A DNA stretch of 64,000 nt from JAUNSR01 sp036655355 (GCA_036655355.1 JAVVQG010000004.1:1-64000); one strand, 5' to 3'; positions 5,615 through 15,680 are shown, numbered from the stretch's first letter. Program-made: numbers and translations. Notes: generated from the letters alone by a model not told the origin.

Positions 5615-8146
5615 ATGAAACAACTCTATTTATCACTTTTGCTCTCGTTTTGTGCTTCGGCTGGAATGGCCGAAGATATTAAAGTGCGCGAGATGCTCCG
5701 TTCTCAGGAGATGACGATCCGCAAACCGATATTAATCGACTCGGTCAATGTTAAAAAAGAAACCTTCTCCAATCAATTCCTTCTGAACAGTGCCGTAACG
5801 GCAGCGAATGGGGAATTTCAAGTCGTTGAAGCAGATACGGCCGGATATTTTGCGGTGAACGGATCAAAGGAAGCGATCACGTTTTCATTGTATCGCTTCT
5901 ACCTTCGTTCAGACCGTTATGCCAATGTGACATTGGATGTAAAGACACCGGGAATGGTTCAGATTTTTGCCGACGGAAAAAAGATCGGCGATAAAACCAC
6001 TACGCAGGACTCCCTCTCCTCAGCGGGGAGCGCCACGGCAAGAGTGGTACTCGAACCGGGTCAGAAGGAGATCACGATCAAATACCTGTCACTTCCGGAC
6101 AGCAAAGAGAATCCCGTTTTCTGTGCAACGGTAAAACCGGCGAAAGCGGACTCCCTGGCACAGATTGAAACCACTTTAGATGCACAACATCCACTGACGA
6201 TTGAAAACCTGATGACCGGAACACGCATCTCTCGTCCTTCGGTTTCAGCGAACGGCACGTATGCGATCCTAAACTTCTCCACCGTTTTACCCGATGGCAA
6301 AAGAGTGAATGAGAAGAAAGTGGTAAACCTGCAAAACGGCCGGAATATCTTTGACTGCAATGACAAAGCTGATCTAGGCTGGCTACCGAAGCGCAATTTA
6401 CTGTATTACACCTCAATGGGAATGAAAGGTCGTGAACTGCGCACCTTGGATCCCGCATCGGGACAGGAAGAACTTCTGGCAACAAACCTTCCGAAAGGTT
6501 ATTTCAATTGGAGTCCGGATGAATCGTATCTGATCTACTCGGTTCAGGATGAATTTCCCGCTTCAAAAAGCGAATTGCAACAGATACTCGCTCCGGATGA
6601 CCGCATCGCCGGTTGGAGAAACCGCAACATGCTTTACCGCTATTCTCTTGATAACGGCATGATGGAGCAACTTACGTTCGGATACCACAGCACTTACCTG
6701 AACGACATAAGCGCCGATTCTAAGAAAATTCTATTCTCGGAGAGTGAGACCTTCCTAACGGAGCGTCCATTCCGTCGCAGTTCGTTCTATCAGCTGGACC
6801 TGGAAACGTTTCGTGTGGATACAATCTGGTATCAAACCGGATTTATCAACTCGATTCAATATTCACCCGATCAAAAGGAACTCCTGGTGCTGGCATCCGG
6901 GGAATCTTTCAATGGAATCGGACTGAATGTGAAGCCGGAACAAACCGCGAACATGTACGACGTACAGGCTTACCTTTACGACCTCGAAGCGAAAAAAGTG
7001 AAACCGATTTCTAAAGAGTTCAATCCTTCGATCGGGAATGCACAATGGAATGCGAAAGATGGAAAAATCTACTTCACTTGCACGGATCGCGATTATGTAG
7101 ATGTGTATAGTTACGATCCTCGCACGGCCAAATACAGCAAACTTCCGCTTTCGGCCGATGTGGTGAATTCATTCGTAGTAGCAGAAAACGCGCCGGTTGC
7201 GGTGTACGCGGGGACCTCCACTTCCTGGCCGGATAAAGCGTTCGCTTATAACTTGAAAAACGGTCGTTCCACATTACTGAGCGATCCGCAACAGGAACAA
7301 GCGGAATTGTACGAATTGGGCGAAGTGAAGGAGTGGAATTTCGTCTCGACGGACGGAACGACTATCGAAGGACGCTATTACTTGCCGCCGAATTTTGATC
7401 CGACGAAGAAATACCCGATGATCGTTTATTATTACAGCGGAACAACACCGTCTGACCGTAATTTCTTCCATCCCTATTCGATGCACCTTTATGCAGCACA
7501 GGGATACGTGGTTTACACGCTTCAACCATCGGGAACGATCGGCTTCGGACAGGAGTTCGCCGCTCGCCACGTAAACGCATGGGGAATACAGACAGCCGAC
7601 GATATCATTACGGGAGTGAAGAAATTCTGTGCGGAACATTCATTCGTCAATGCAAAAAAAGTGGGTTGCATGGGAGCTTCCTACGGAGGCTTCATGACGA
7701 TGTATCTGCAGACACGTACCGATATTTTTGCCGCTGCGGTATCACATGCCGGAATCAGCGCCCTTTCAAGTTATTGGGGCGAAGGCTATTGGGGCTATTC
7801 GTACAGTGCCGCGGCAAGTGCGAACAGTTATCCGTGGAACAACCCGAAACTGTACACCGAACAAAGTCCCCTTTTCCACGCCGACAAAGTGAATACGCCG
7901 ATTCTGTTGTTGCATGGCAAGGTAGACACCAATGTTCCGATGGGAGAAAGCATCCAGATGTTCAATGCGTTAAAGTTATTGGGCAAACAAGTTGATTTCA
8001 TCCAAGTAGAGGGTGAGAATCACGGCATCGCTGAATTCAACAGAAGAATCGCATGGAAAAAGAGCATCTTCGGATTCTTCGCCAAATGGCTGAAAGATGA
8101 TCCGCAATGGTGGGAAGCCCAATATCCCGTCTTGAATTTGGAATAA
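5615..8146 (+). CDS. Secreted S9-family prolyl oligopeptidase / dipeptidyl-peptidase-like serine protease
   Basis: An 843-residue exported protein: signal peptide (1-19), an N-terminal beta-sandwich-like extension (about 25-190), a beta-propeller region with WD40-like PD40 repeats (about 200-560), and a C-terminal alpha/beta hydrolase domain (about 590-843). The catalytic triad is visible as Ser689 in GASYGGF, Asp771 in GKVDTNVP and His803 in GENHGI. This architecture belongs to the dipeptidyl-peptidase IV/acylaminoacyl-peptidase branch of S9. It likely trims oligopeptides in the periplasm or at the surface, which suits an amino-acid-fermenting lifestyle. The gene is monocistronic and ends before a strong terminator. 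Confidence 0.9.
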   Translation: MKQLYLSLLLSFCASAGMAEDIKVREMLRSQEMTIRKPILIDSVNVKKETFSNQFLLNSAVTAANGEFQVVEADTAGYFAVNGSKEAITFSLYRFYLRSDRYANVTLDVKTPGMVQIFADGKKIGDKTTTQDSLSSAGSATARVVLEPGQKEITIKYLSLPDSKENPVFCATVKPAKADSLAQIETTLDAQHPLTIENLMTGTRISRPSVSANGTYAILNFSTVLPDGKRVNEKKVVNLQNGRNIFDCNDKADLGWLPKRNLLYYTSMGMKGRELRTLDPASGQEELLATNLPKGYFNWSPDESYLIYSVQDEFPASKSELQQILAPDDRIAGWRNRNMLYRYSLDNGMMEQLTFGYHSTYLNDISADSKKILFSESETFLTERPFRRSSFYQLDLETFRVDTIWYQTGFINSIQYSPDQKELLVLASGESFNGIGLNVKPEQTANMYDVQAYLYDLEAKKVKPISKEFNPSIGNAQWNAKDGKIYFTCTDRDYVDVYSYDPRTAKYSKLPLSADVVNSFVVAENAPVAVYAGTSTSWPDKAFAYNLKNGRSTLLSDPQQEQAELYELGEVKEWNFVSTDGTTIEGRYYLPPNFDPTKKYPMIVYYYSGTTPSDRNFFHPYSMHLYAAQGYVVYTLQPSGTIGFGQEFAARHVNAWGIQTADDIITGVKKFCAEHSFVNAKKVGCMGASYGGFMTMYLQTRTDIFAAAVSHAGISALSSYWGEGYWGYSYSAAASANSYPWNNPKLYTEQSPLFHADKVNTPILLLHGKVDTNVPMGESIQMFNALKLLGKQVDFIQVEGENHGIAEFNRRIAWKKSIFGFFAKWLKDDPQWWEAQYPVLNLE

Positions 8147-8177
8147 ACATACGGCAATGGGAATTGCCTAAAATGAG

Positions 8178-8238
8178 AAAATCTTCTGTTCGTCCGCTTC
8201 CCTCTTATCAAAAAGGGACGGATGAACAGAAGATTTTT
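8178..8238. terminator. Bidirectional terminator between convergent genes
   Basis: AAATCTTCTGTTC (8178-8191 region) pairs with GAACAGAAGATTT (8224-8236); inner bases TCCG/CGGA extend the stem. T-tracts are available on both strands, serving the S9 peptidase and the LytTR gene. Confidence 0.85.
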
Positions 8239-8272
8239 TATTTCAGCCTGTTGCCGGTCGGAACGACGGATC

Positions 8273-9121
8273 TTACTTGGTATAGGAGTTATAAATCCGG
8301 TTACACACCGGCTCATAATAAGTACGGGAGAGCGGGATATCGGGAACATTCTCAAGATCCATCTGCAGGCACACTCCGTTATTTTCGCGTTTGATCACTT
8401 TCACCAGATCAAAGTTCACCATAAAAGAGCGATGGCAGCGCACCATGTTGGTATTGATCAAAAAGGTCTCCATATTCTTCAAGGAGTTGCGGAGCATGTA
8501 TTTGGATAGTTTTCCCTTATACAGATACCATATCAACACATAGTTGTCTGCCGATTCGATATAAACCAAGTTATCCTTCTTCACGGAGAAGCGGAATTCA
8601 CCTTTTTCATCGTGAAAGGAAAACACCTCATTGTTGTTCTGCATCGGATTGTTTTCTTCGAGCAACTGCAATTTACGCACCTTATCCTGCCATGAAAAAT
8701 AGAGCCATAACACAGAGTAAGGTAAAAGCAAAACCAAAACGGTATTGATGGTGGAGCTTTTAAAAGTGAGCATCAGGTCTTTTTCCGGATTCAGGAAGAG
8801 TGTATAGCAGGTATAAAAAACAGACATCGCTGCGATTTCTATCAAAATCCAAATCGCATACACCCCATAGGAGATGGTTTTCTTTCGTGCATAGAAAAAC
8901 ATGATGATCCGACTGATTACCACTACCAAAACTCCGGTTAGGATGATCAGACTGGAATAAAAGAAAAACTTCGCCTGCGATACATTATACCAGTTTTCAG
9001 AACTGAACGGTTTATAGATATTAATGAATACCAATGCAAACACAGCCGTCAGGAGAACCAGATGAATCAGATTCTTCTTTTCATAAAGGTACGCGGGGAT
9101 TTTAGCCTTAAAAAAAATCAT
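8273..9121 (-). CDS. Membrane-anchored LytTR-family transcriptional regulator
   Basis: A 282-residue protein with four predicted transmembrane helices in the first 150 residues, a short linker, and a C-terminal LytTR DNA-binding domain (about 175-282). The domain is shown by YIESADNYVLIWY, then LRNSLKNME, then MVRCHRSFMVN, as in AgrA/LytR-type regulators. There is no receiver or kinase domain, so it may sense a membrane or extracellular signal directly. It is divergent from the DUF6051 gene. A -7 box (TAAATTTG on the minus strand, 9142-9149) lies just upstream. Confidence 0.85.
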   Translation of the reverse strand: MIFFKAKIPAYLYEKKNLIHLVLLTAVFALVFINIYKPFSSENWYNVSQAKFFFYSSLIILTGVLVVVISRIIMFFYARKKTISYGVYAIWILIEIAAMSVFYTCYTLFLNPEKDLMLTFKSSTINTVLVLLLPYSVLWLYFSWQDKVRKLQLLEENNPMQNNNEVFSFHDEKGEFRFSVKKDNLVYIESADNYVLIWYLYKGKLSKYMLRNSLKNMETFLINTNMVRCHRSFMVNFDLVKVIKRENNGVCLQMDLENVPDIPLSRTYYEPVCNRIYNSYTK

Positions 9122-9201
9122 AACTACTTGTTTTATTCAAACAAATTTAGGATTCTTTTTAAATCAATTCACCCCTTTATCTCTTTTTTTACCCCAAAAT
9201 A

Positions 9202-9228
9202 GCACTTTCCACCCCTTGTAGGGAGTGC
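9202..9228. promoter_or_regulatory. Dyad in the LytTR/DUF6051 spacer
   Basis: GCACT (9202-9206) and AGTGC (9224-9228) enclose an inner CCC-TTGTA-GGG. It is the only clear symmetrical site between the divergent genes and could bind the LytTR regulator or another factor. LytTR proteins usually bind direct repeats, which weakens the case. Confidence 0.25.
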
Positions 9229-9299
9229 AAAACCCTTTAAAATGGAAAATCCTCCGATCGTTTGTTTCTTTATATATCAAATCATTCAATTCAAAGACG

Positions 9300-10469
9300 A
9301 TGAAGGACTTTATTTGCCGACACAATTACCTGAAAACGCTATTTGAAAACGACAAAAGCATACGAATTGCGGATCGTTCGATACAAATAGACCACTTTCC
9401 TTTTAAAGAAACCACCCCGAAAGCAGAAATGAGAACGTTGGCCCGTTTAGTTCCTCAGGGCACCGATTTTTGTGCCGATCCCGACAACCTGATTCAGGAA
9501 AACAAAGCGTTCAATTATCCGCTTTTTTACCCGCTCGGAAAAGAGAAACACGATCGCTGCATTCTATTATTACACGGTCTGAATGAACGCAACTGGGATA
9601 AATACCTCTCCTGGGCCGAATACCTCTGTGACTCAACAGGAACCCCGGTATTACTTTTCCCGATCGCTTTCCACATGAACCGCACGCCCCAAAGTTGGAT
9701 TGCTCCGCGCAACAACATGCCCTGGGTGAATTTCAGAAAAACGTTACATCCCGAACTCAACAACTCCACTTTTGCCAATGTGGCGCTGAGTCTGCGTCTT
9801 TCGGCTTCCCCCCTACGTATGTACACCTCCGGGCGGGAGACGATCCTTAACCTTTGTCAGCTGATCCGCCAGATCCGGGAGGGAAAGCATCCGCTGTTCA
9901 AAGCGGGTTGCAAGGTGGATCTGTTCGCCTACTCGATCGGTGCGTTGCTGGCACAGATCTGCATGTTGGGGAATCCGAAACAGCTGTTAACAGACAGTAA
10001 GGTGTTCCTATTCTGCGGCGGATCGATTTTTGACAAGATGAACGGGAGTGCGCGCGAGATTCTCGATCAAGCGGCATGGGATCAGGTTCACAACTATTAC
10101 GCCTCCTATTGGGGTAGTGAGCAGGGGTTAAACGATTCCGTCATCCCGGACCTGCGCAAAGAACCTCTGAACAAAGCATTCATCAGCATGTTGAGACAAG
10201 ATATATTGCCCGAGTTCAGGAGGAGTTTCTTCGCCGAAAACAAAGAGCGGTTGCAAATCGTCACGCTCAAGAAAGACACCGTGATTCCCACTCCCGGCGT
10301 TTGGGAAGCATTGGGCGATAAAGAGAGTCCCATTGCCTGTGAACTGGACTTTCCGTTTCAATACACACATCAGAATCCATTTCCGGCAGAGAATCGGAAG
10401 ATCGACACAAATGACCTGAATACGGCGTTTGATACGGTATTCACCCGAGCCGCAAACTTTCTGGCATAA
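9300..10469 (+). CDS. DUF6051-family alpha/beta-hydrolase-like protein
   Basis: A protein of about 389 residues without a signal peptide. ILLLHGLNER resembles an alpha/beta-hydrolase oxyanion strand, and FAYSIGALLAQ resembles a nucleophile elbow (Ser in the x-S-x-G position). I recognise the overall pattern as DUF6051, a Bacteroidota family of unknown substrate. I start at 9300, where the cytosolic-looking MKDFICRHNYL begins; a longer reading from 9225 runs through the promoter region. Its position opposite a membrane LytTR regulator suggests regulated expression. The function is not known. Confidence 0.7.
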   Translation: MKDFICRHNYLKTLFENDKSIRIADRSIQIDHFPFKETTPKAEMRTLARLVPQGTDFCADPDNLIQENKAFNYPLFYPLGKEKHDRCILLLHGLNERNWDKYLSWAEYLCDSTGTPVLLFPIAFHMNRTPQSWIAPRNNMPWVNFRKTLHPELNNSTFANVALSLRLSASPLRMYTSGRETILNLCQLIRQIREGKHPLFKAGCKVDLFAYSIGALLAQICMLGNPKQLLTDSKVFLFCGGSIFDKMNGSAREILDQAAWDQVHNYYASYWGSEQGLNDSVIPDLRKEPLNKAFISMLRQDILPEFRRSFFAENKERLQIVTLKKDTVIPTPGVWEALGDKESPIACELDFPFQYTHQNPFPAENRKIDTNDLNTAFDTVFTRAANFLA

Positions 10470-10474
10470 AAACA

Positions 10475-10510
10475 AAAGGGCGCCTCAAAACTTAATTTGA
10501 GACGCCCTTT
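10475..10510. terminator. Bidirectional terminator
   Basis: Fifteen-base arms (10475-10489 and 10496-10510) pair with one mismatch and are flanked by A and T tracts. It separates the rightward DUF6051 gene from the leftward phosphatase operon. Confidence 0.85.
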
Positions 10511-10533
10511 ATAAACCACCTAACCCTCTTTTT

Positions 10534-11523
10534 TTATTTCTCGCGATTGAATTGATACACAACCTGACCTTCACCATTCATCATAAAATAAGTCAGTTTG
10601 TTATCCTCCATGGATACGATAGAGAAACCGGCTTCGGGACTGCAGAAAACGGTTCCCTCCACCTCTTTTACTTTTCGCGAAAGCGAACCCGATGAGTTCA
10701 CAACATAATCCACTTTGCTCCCCGGCACACGGATGTGCTGGAAGTTATGGATGTGTCCGCAGATGTATGCGTCTACATTGTTTCTATCCAGGATGGGTTG
10801 AACCCGGGACTGCATATCGGTACGTTCGGAGATTCCTTTTTTTGTTTCGGCATAAACCGGATGGTGCCCCATGACCAATTTCCATTTGGCATTGCTCTGT
10901 TTCAGTGTTTCATCCATCCATTTCAACTGCGCTTCCATATCCTGTTTCACGGCATCCGGATAAGTTTCCGAATCGGTGCGGTATTTATCGATCAAAGGAG
11001 TCGTATCGATGAACAGAAGCAAAGCGGTTTCATTCTCTCCCGCTTCAACCGTACGAGAATAGTAGCGAGACGGCATGTTCCATCTTCTGCTGATCGCCGT
11101 ATAATCCACTACGGCCTGTGTATTTCCACGATATTCATGATTTCCGCACACGGCAAACCAATCCAGCATCAATTCGGGATGCGTATAGATGTTTTCGTAA
11201 TTTGAAACCCAAAGCGGATCGCTCACACTGCCCACCCCATCGAAGTGATGCGTATCCCCGGCAGCCACAACGAATTCGATGTCCACTTCGGTAGCCAGTT
11301 CTCCTAACAATTCGGCAATGGGCTTCTGTTGATAGTAACCGTTACGACCCAGGTCGTTCACTACATAAAAATTCTTAGCACTTTCACTGATTGCCGGAAC
11401 CTGAAATGTTATCTTTTCTGAAGCTGTTGCATTTGTCGGCTGCTGCGGTTGTGTACCGCACGCAGTACACAACACAAGAGCCAACATCATTGAAGAGAAA
11501 TATCTTTGATAAGATCTTACCAT
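10534..11523 (-). CDS. TRAP-like (type 5 acid phosphatase) metallophosphoesterase lipoprotein
   Basis: A 329-residue protein with a lipoprotein signal peptide (lipobox ending at Cys22). The calcineurin-like metal ligands are visible: Asp57, Asp90 in AAGDTHHFDGV, Asn128-His129 in GNHE, His220 in GHHP, and His257/His259 in GHIHN. The spacing and the GVGSVSDP, RWNMPSRYY segments match mammalian tartrate-resistant acid phosphatase more closely than generic phosphoesterases. The Tyr that binds Fe(III) in that family is replaced by His93. It is the third gene of an operon with a TonB receptor and a beta-helix lipoprotein, so it probably releases phosphate from phosphoesters at the surface or in the periplasm. 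Confidence 0.85.
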   Translation of the reverse strand: MVRSYQRYFSSMMLALVLCTACGTQPQQPTNATASEKITFQVPAISESAKNFYVVNDLGRNGYYQQKPIAELLGELATEVDIEFVVAAGDTHHFDGVGSVSDPLWVSNYENIYTHPELMLDWFAVCGNHEYRGNTQAVVDYTAISRRWNMPSRYYSRTVEAGENETALLLFIDTTPLIDKYRTDSETYPDAVKQDMEAQLKWMDETLKQSNAKWKLVMGHHPVYAETKKGISERTDMQSRVQPILDRNNVDAYICGHIHNFQHIRVPGSKVDYVVNSSGSLSRKVKEVEGTVFCSPEAGFSIVSMEDNKLTYFMMNGEGQVVYQFNREK

Positions 11524-11547
11524 TATTTGTTTATTATTTTATTGATA

Positions 11548-12870
11548 TTATTTTTTTCCGTACGCTCCGAAGTAAGAAGCAGGAGCAGGCGATTTGAATG
11601 TATTCTCTTTTACGATTTTGTCAAGACCTTCAAATGTGATCCCTTTCTCCATAAAATGAGGTTTGAAATCCGTTTTACCTCCTGTCAAAGCGGGAGAAGA
11701 TGCCGTCAAGTGCAAATCCCAGTCATTTCTGAATTCGGCAGGTACATCCCCTTCGTTCGAAGAAACGTTGATGTTTATGTTGTCCTGCTGTTTGAAGTTA
11801 ACGAACAACGGATTCTTATCTCCTGCCTGCTGACTTAGGATATCGTTCGCACCGTTCAGAATGCCATCCGCATCGCTTGCCTGCATCTGTGCTACTCCGG
11901 CTTCGGTAGAAGCGAAATAGTAATTCGGTGTGATTACGGATGCGGCATCTTTCTGCTCTTCCGTACTCTCTTTCAAGCCCCAACGACAATCGTAAACAAG
12001 GTTGTTATACAGCTCGGCCAAAACACTCTTCTCCAACCAGATGCTTCCCCCTTTCACTTTCGGGCGACGCCATCCGGTATTCATAAAGGTGTTGTTGTAA
12101 CAGATTAAATGAGACTGAAGCGTATTGAAGCCGGCATTCGAAAGCTTCAACGCATTCGTATTGGCATCGTAAACCACATTATAGGCGATATCCGCAAGAC
12201 ACTCCGATTTGTAATTGATCGCTTCACCTCCGTCAAAACCACATGTAATAAACTGGTTATTGGCGATGATTGATTTTCCGCCTGTAATGTACATGTGATC
12301 TTCGGCGTTGTTTCTGAATACGGAATTCCGAACCACAAGCGAACCTTCCGTGTTACAGAAATGCAGTGCGGGAACGCCCTCGCCTGTCTCCGTTTTAAAC
12401 AATTCGTGACGGAAAGACAATGAATTTTCGGTAGTCTGAGCACCTCCGTATTCAATTACCGTATTTTCCAAAAGCACCTCTTTTGAATCATATCCACAAA
12501 TAATACCGCCCCAATTACGTGAGAAACGGTCTCCTTTTGAAGCTTCCTCAACAGTAAAGACAACCGGTTTTTCAGCCGTCCCCATGCTGTAAAGGTTACC
12601 CAACACTACGATTTCAGGTTTCACCTCTGAGTTTGAGGCAATGATTGTAGCCCCCTGTTCGATATAAAGGGATTTTCCTTTCTCTACCAGGAAATGATCT
12701 TTCAATAGTACGGTAGTATCTTTCTTCCACACGATAGAACCCGCAGGATAAACTGACTCCGTAGGAGTTTCGATTGGTTCGTCCGTTGATCCGTCGTTCA
12801 CATCAGCATCTGTACTACAAGCTGTTAAAACAGCCATCGAGCCGAAGAAAAATAAACTTTTAGCATTCAT
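11548..12870 (-). CDS. Right-handed parallel beta-helix lipoprotein
   Basis: A 440-residue lipoprotein (Cys18 after MAVLTA), followed by an Asp/Glu/Thr-rich linker and a body of short repeating strands typical of a right-handed beta-helix. Recognisable pieces are the entry KGKSLYIEQGATI, FSRNWGGIICG and repeated VxxNxxxNN turns. It lies 35 bp after the TonB receptor gene, in the position where a SusD-type lipoprotein normally follows a SusC-type receptor, and shares its opening and layout with the lipoprotein at 18298-19794. I infer a surface ligand-binding partner of the receptor; no catalytic motif is evident. Confidence 0.75.
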   Translation of the reverse strand: MNAKSLFFFGSMAVLTACSTDADVNDGSTDEPIETPTESVYPAGSIVWKKDTTVLLKDHFLVEKGKSLYIEQGATIIASNSEVKPEIVVLGNLYSMGTAEKPVVFTVEEASKGDRFSRNWGGIICGYDSKEVLLENTVIEYGGAQTTENSLSFRHELFKTETGEGVPALHFCNTEGSLVVRNSVFRNNAEDHMYITGGKSIIANNQFITCGFDGGEAINYKSECLADIAYNVVYDANTNALKLSNAGFNTLQSHLICYNNTFMNTGWRRPKVKGGSIWLEKSVLAELYNNLVYDCRWGLKESTEEQKDAASVITPNYYFASTEAGVAQMQASDADGILNGANDILSQQAGDKNPLFVNFKQQDNININVSSNEGDVPAEFRNDWDLHLTASSPALTGGKTDFKPHFMEKGITFEGLDKIVKENTFKSPAPASYFGAYGKK

Positions 12871-12905
12871 AGCTTTAATTGAATTGATTTGTTTTTGTTT
12901 TATTT

Positions 12906-15644
12906 TTAAAATCTATAGCGTGCACCGGCTAATAAAGTCTGTCCGTGAAAATCCTCGCGTATCAGGGTTTTGCCACTTGCGATGTTTTGATTCTCGAAAT
13001 TCGCATTGTACGGATTCACCGTTTTGATGAATCGGCGAACCGGCGTATTAAGCAGGTTATTCCCTTTCACAAAGGCGGAAATACCCGATTTGAATTTCTT
13101 TTCGATTGAAACGTCCAACGAGAAAGACCCCTCCTCCCAATAGTCCGAGTCCAGGTAATGGGATGCGATCACGATCTTCTCTCCGGAATAGGTTACGGCC
13201 ACCTGTGCATCCCAATTGTACTTCGTATCCTTATACAATAAAGAGATGTTGGCCACATGGGGTGCCTGATTCACCAATGGTCTGGTTTGATCCACCAACT
13301 TACGTTCCAGTTTTCCCGATTCATCGCGACCGTAAAGTGTCTTTTCGGTTGTGATGGCTGAATGGGTATAGGTGTAGTTGGCTTTCAACCCGAAATTGCG
13401 CACGTATTTGATCATATCCACTTCGAATCCGTAATTGGCAGCGTTCCCCAGATTGGAGGGACCGTACCCGAACTGACGGTTGTTTACCGAAGAGTATGCG
13501 TATTCGATCGGGTTTTTGATTCTCTTATAGAAGAAACCCGCCATGAACTGCTCGTTGGCTGAAGGGAAATATTCCAGACGGAAATCGATGTTATCGATCT
13601 GTGAGCGTTTCAGGTTTTTATTCCCGAATTCCATATAATCTTCGTTGATGATCGAGTAAGGCACGATTTCAAAGAAACCGGGACGATTGATCGAGCGGAA
13701 ATAAGAAGCACGGATGTTCATCTTCTCGAGCGGCATATATTTCAGGTGAACCGAAGGGAGGAAATCCCAATAGTTCTGCTCACCATACGGATCATCGCCC
13801 GCTGCGGGAAACTCCATCAGATAAGATTGCAGGGTGTGTTCGGCACGTATCCCTGCGATCAAATGCCATTGCTTGGTTTCAAACGACCCCATCGCATAAG
13901 CCGCTCCGATTTTCTCTGCCGCTTCATAGTTCAGTGGTCCCACACTCCCTTTCGGAGCACTGATTTTCCAGTCGATCTGATCGAGTGTCTCGAAATCTTT
14001 CCCATATACCGGGCGCGTAGCGGCTGCGGGAGTGAAGAGATAAGAAACGTATTGGTTCGTTCGTGCCTTATCGCGGTACATCCCTCCGGCTTTGGCATCC
14101 AGCTTGCCTAGAGAAAGTGATTTCTTGTAATTGATATTCAGATAAGCCGCCATATCGCGGTCTGTATTCTTTTCCCAACGGCGCTCGGTGTTATCGGCCG
14201 TGATATGGTCTACGAAATTCGTACGGTTATTTTCAAGGTTAATCGCCGTATTGTCAGGTCTGTCATTCCCGGCATGAGAATAAACCGCTGACCAGTCCGC
14301 TTTCCACACCTTGCTCAGGTGATGTTCCCCCTGTAGTGTCGAAGCGAATATCTGTTGCGATGTGAGACGCGAGCGAATTTCCAGGTTATCCAATACGTTC
14401 CCTTTATCGGGTGCGTAATTCAGAGATAGGTTTGTTGCCGTGGTATTGCGCAACTGCTCGTTTTTATTTCCGATAAATGCATTATACCACTCCAATTTAT
14501 GATTCTCGTTCAACTGGTAATCAAGTTTGGCATGCAGTCCGTATTGCATCTGATTCTCAGAATATTCTCTTTTTTTCATCGTAGAGAGACGTACCGCACT
14601 TTCGGTCTGATTCATCACGTCTGTATAGAACAAACTGTTATTGCCCTTATACAGGTTTTGAAAACTACCGGCAACCACAACGCCCAGTTTTTCATTCAAC
14701 AGGCGATCGCCATACATGAAACCACCAACCACATTGGGCAAAGCGCGCGAGGTTGCTATTTTTGAGGTGCCTTTGGCGAAATCATCAACCGTGGCTTTGT
14801 AATCTGTACCGTATTGATAACGGGGTGCGGTCTTAGTAATATCGTTTGAACCGAATTTCATGTAATCGCGATCAAAGAAGAGCGCATTATAACCCGACGA
14901 GAGGTTTATCTGAAAGGTTCTTTTAGCAGGAGCATCCTTCATCACCATATTGATAGCACCTCCGGTAGCATCCCCCTCCATGTCTGCGGTAAGGGATTTG
15001 GTGACTTCGAGGCGGTCGAGCAATTCGCTCGGGAAGATATTCAAGGGAACGTAACGGTTTTTGTTATCCGGACTCGGAATTTTCACACCGTTCACCAACG
15101 TATAATTATAACGCTTATCCATTCCGCGAAGAATCGCATATTGTCCGTCGCCCGAATTGCTGCGTTCCATCGTCACCCCCGATACGCGCTGCAAAACATT
15201 CGCCACATTCAAATCGGGTGAAACCTCGATGCTGCGGGCACTCACCACATTCATCACATTGAAGGCTTTCTTTTCCAAGAATCGTGCGCCGTTATCGGTG
15301 TTCTTACTCATCGTACCCGATACAACGACATCCTTCAGTTCAACCGAATTCTGATTCAGGAAAACCTCGTGATGCGTTTGTCCGGCTACCACAACCCATT
15401 CTACGGAGTTGTAGCCAACATAGCGACATTGTAGCGTAAGCTTCTTACCCTCCGGAATATCTTTAAAAAGAAAAGAGCCGTCCAAACCGGTTACAGCAGC
15501 CTTTCCTTCTAGTTCTTTAATAATTACGGTTGCACCGATCAACTCTTCATTGGTTTGACGATCTTTGATTACTCCTCTCAGATTCTCTGCAAACCCATTC
15601 ATTGAAACGAGCGAAAGGGTAAAAAACAAAATGCTTTTCTTCAT
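12906..15644 (-). CDS. TonB-dependent outer membrane receptor (cassette A)
   Basis: A 912-residue outer membrane protein: signal peptide (1-19), a carboxypeptidase-regulatory-like beta-sandwich (about 20-110, RGVIKDRQTNEELIGATV), a plug domain (about 120-240, containing VLQRVSGVTMERS and the GGAINMVMKDAP hallmark), and a beta-barrel ending in the aromatic residue of GARYRF. It should import a large or bound ligand using TonB/ExbBD energy. The next two genes, a beta-helix lipoprotein and a TRAP-like phosphatase, suggest a phosphate-containing ligand, by inference only. A structured leader lies between its promoter and start. Confidence 0.9.
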   Translation of the reverse strand: MKKSILFFTLSLVSMNGFAENLRGVIKDRQTNEELIGATVIIKELEGKAAVTGLDGSFLFKDIPEGKKLTLQCRYVGYNSVEWVVVAGQTHHEVFLNQNSVELKDVVVSGTMSKNTDNGARFLEKKAFNVMNVVSARSIEVSPDLNVANVLQRVSGVTMERSNSGDGQYAILRGMDKRYNYTLVNGVKIPSPDNKNRYVPLNIFPSELLDRLEVTKSLTADMEGDATGGAINMVMKDAPAKRTFQINLSSGYNALFFDRDYMKFGSNDITKTAPRYQYGTDYKATVDDFAKGTSKIATSRALPNVVGGFMYGDRLLNEKLGVVVAGSFQNLYKGNNSLFYTDVMNQTESAVRLSTMKKREYSENQMQYGLHAKLDYQLNENHKLEWYNAFIGNKNEQLRNTTATNLSLNYAPDKGNVLDNLEIRSRLTSQQIFASTLQGEHHLSKVWKADWSAVYSHAGNDRPDNTAINLENNRTNFVDHITADNTERRWEKNTDRDMAAYLNINYKKSLSLGKLDAKAGGMYRDKARTNQYVSYLFTPAAATRPVYGKDFETLDQIDWKISAPKGSVGPLNYEAAEKIGAAYAMGSFETKQWHLIAGIRAEHTLQSYLMEFPAAGDDPYGEQNYWDFLPSVHLKYMPLEKMNIRASYFRSINRPGFFEIVPYSIINEDYMEFGNKNLKRSQIDNIDFRLEYFPSANEQFMAGFFYKRIKNPIEYAYSSVNNRQFGYGPSNLGNAANYGFEVDMIKYVRNFGLKANYTYTHSAITTEKTLYGRDESGKLERKLVDQTRPLVNQAPHVANISLLYKDTKYNWDAQVAVTYSGEKIVIASHYLDSDYWEEGSFSLDVSIEKKFKSGISAFVKGNNLLNTPVRRFIKTVNPYNANFENQNIASGKTLIREDFHGQTLLAGARYRF

Positions 15645-15680
15645 TTGTAAGTTATCTATTTTCTAATATCGAGATTGAAT

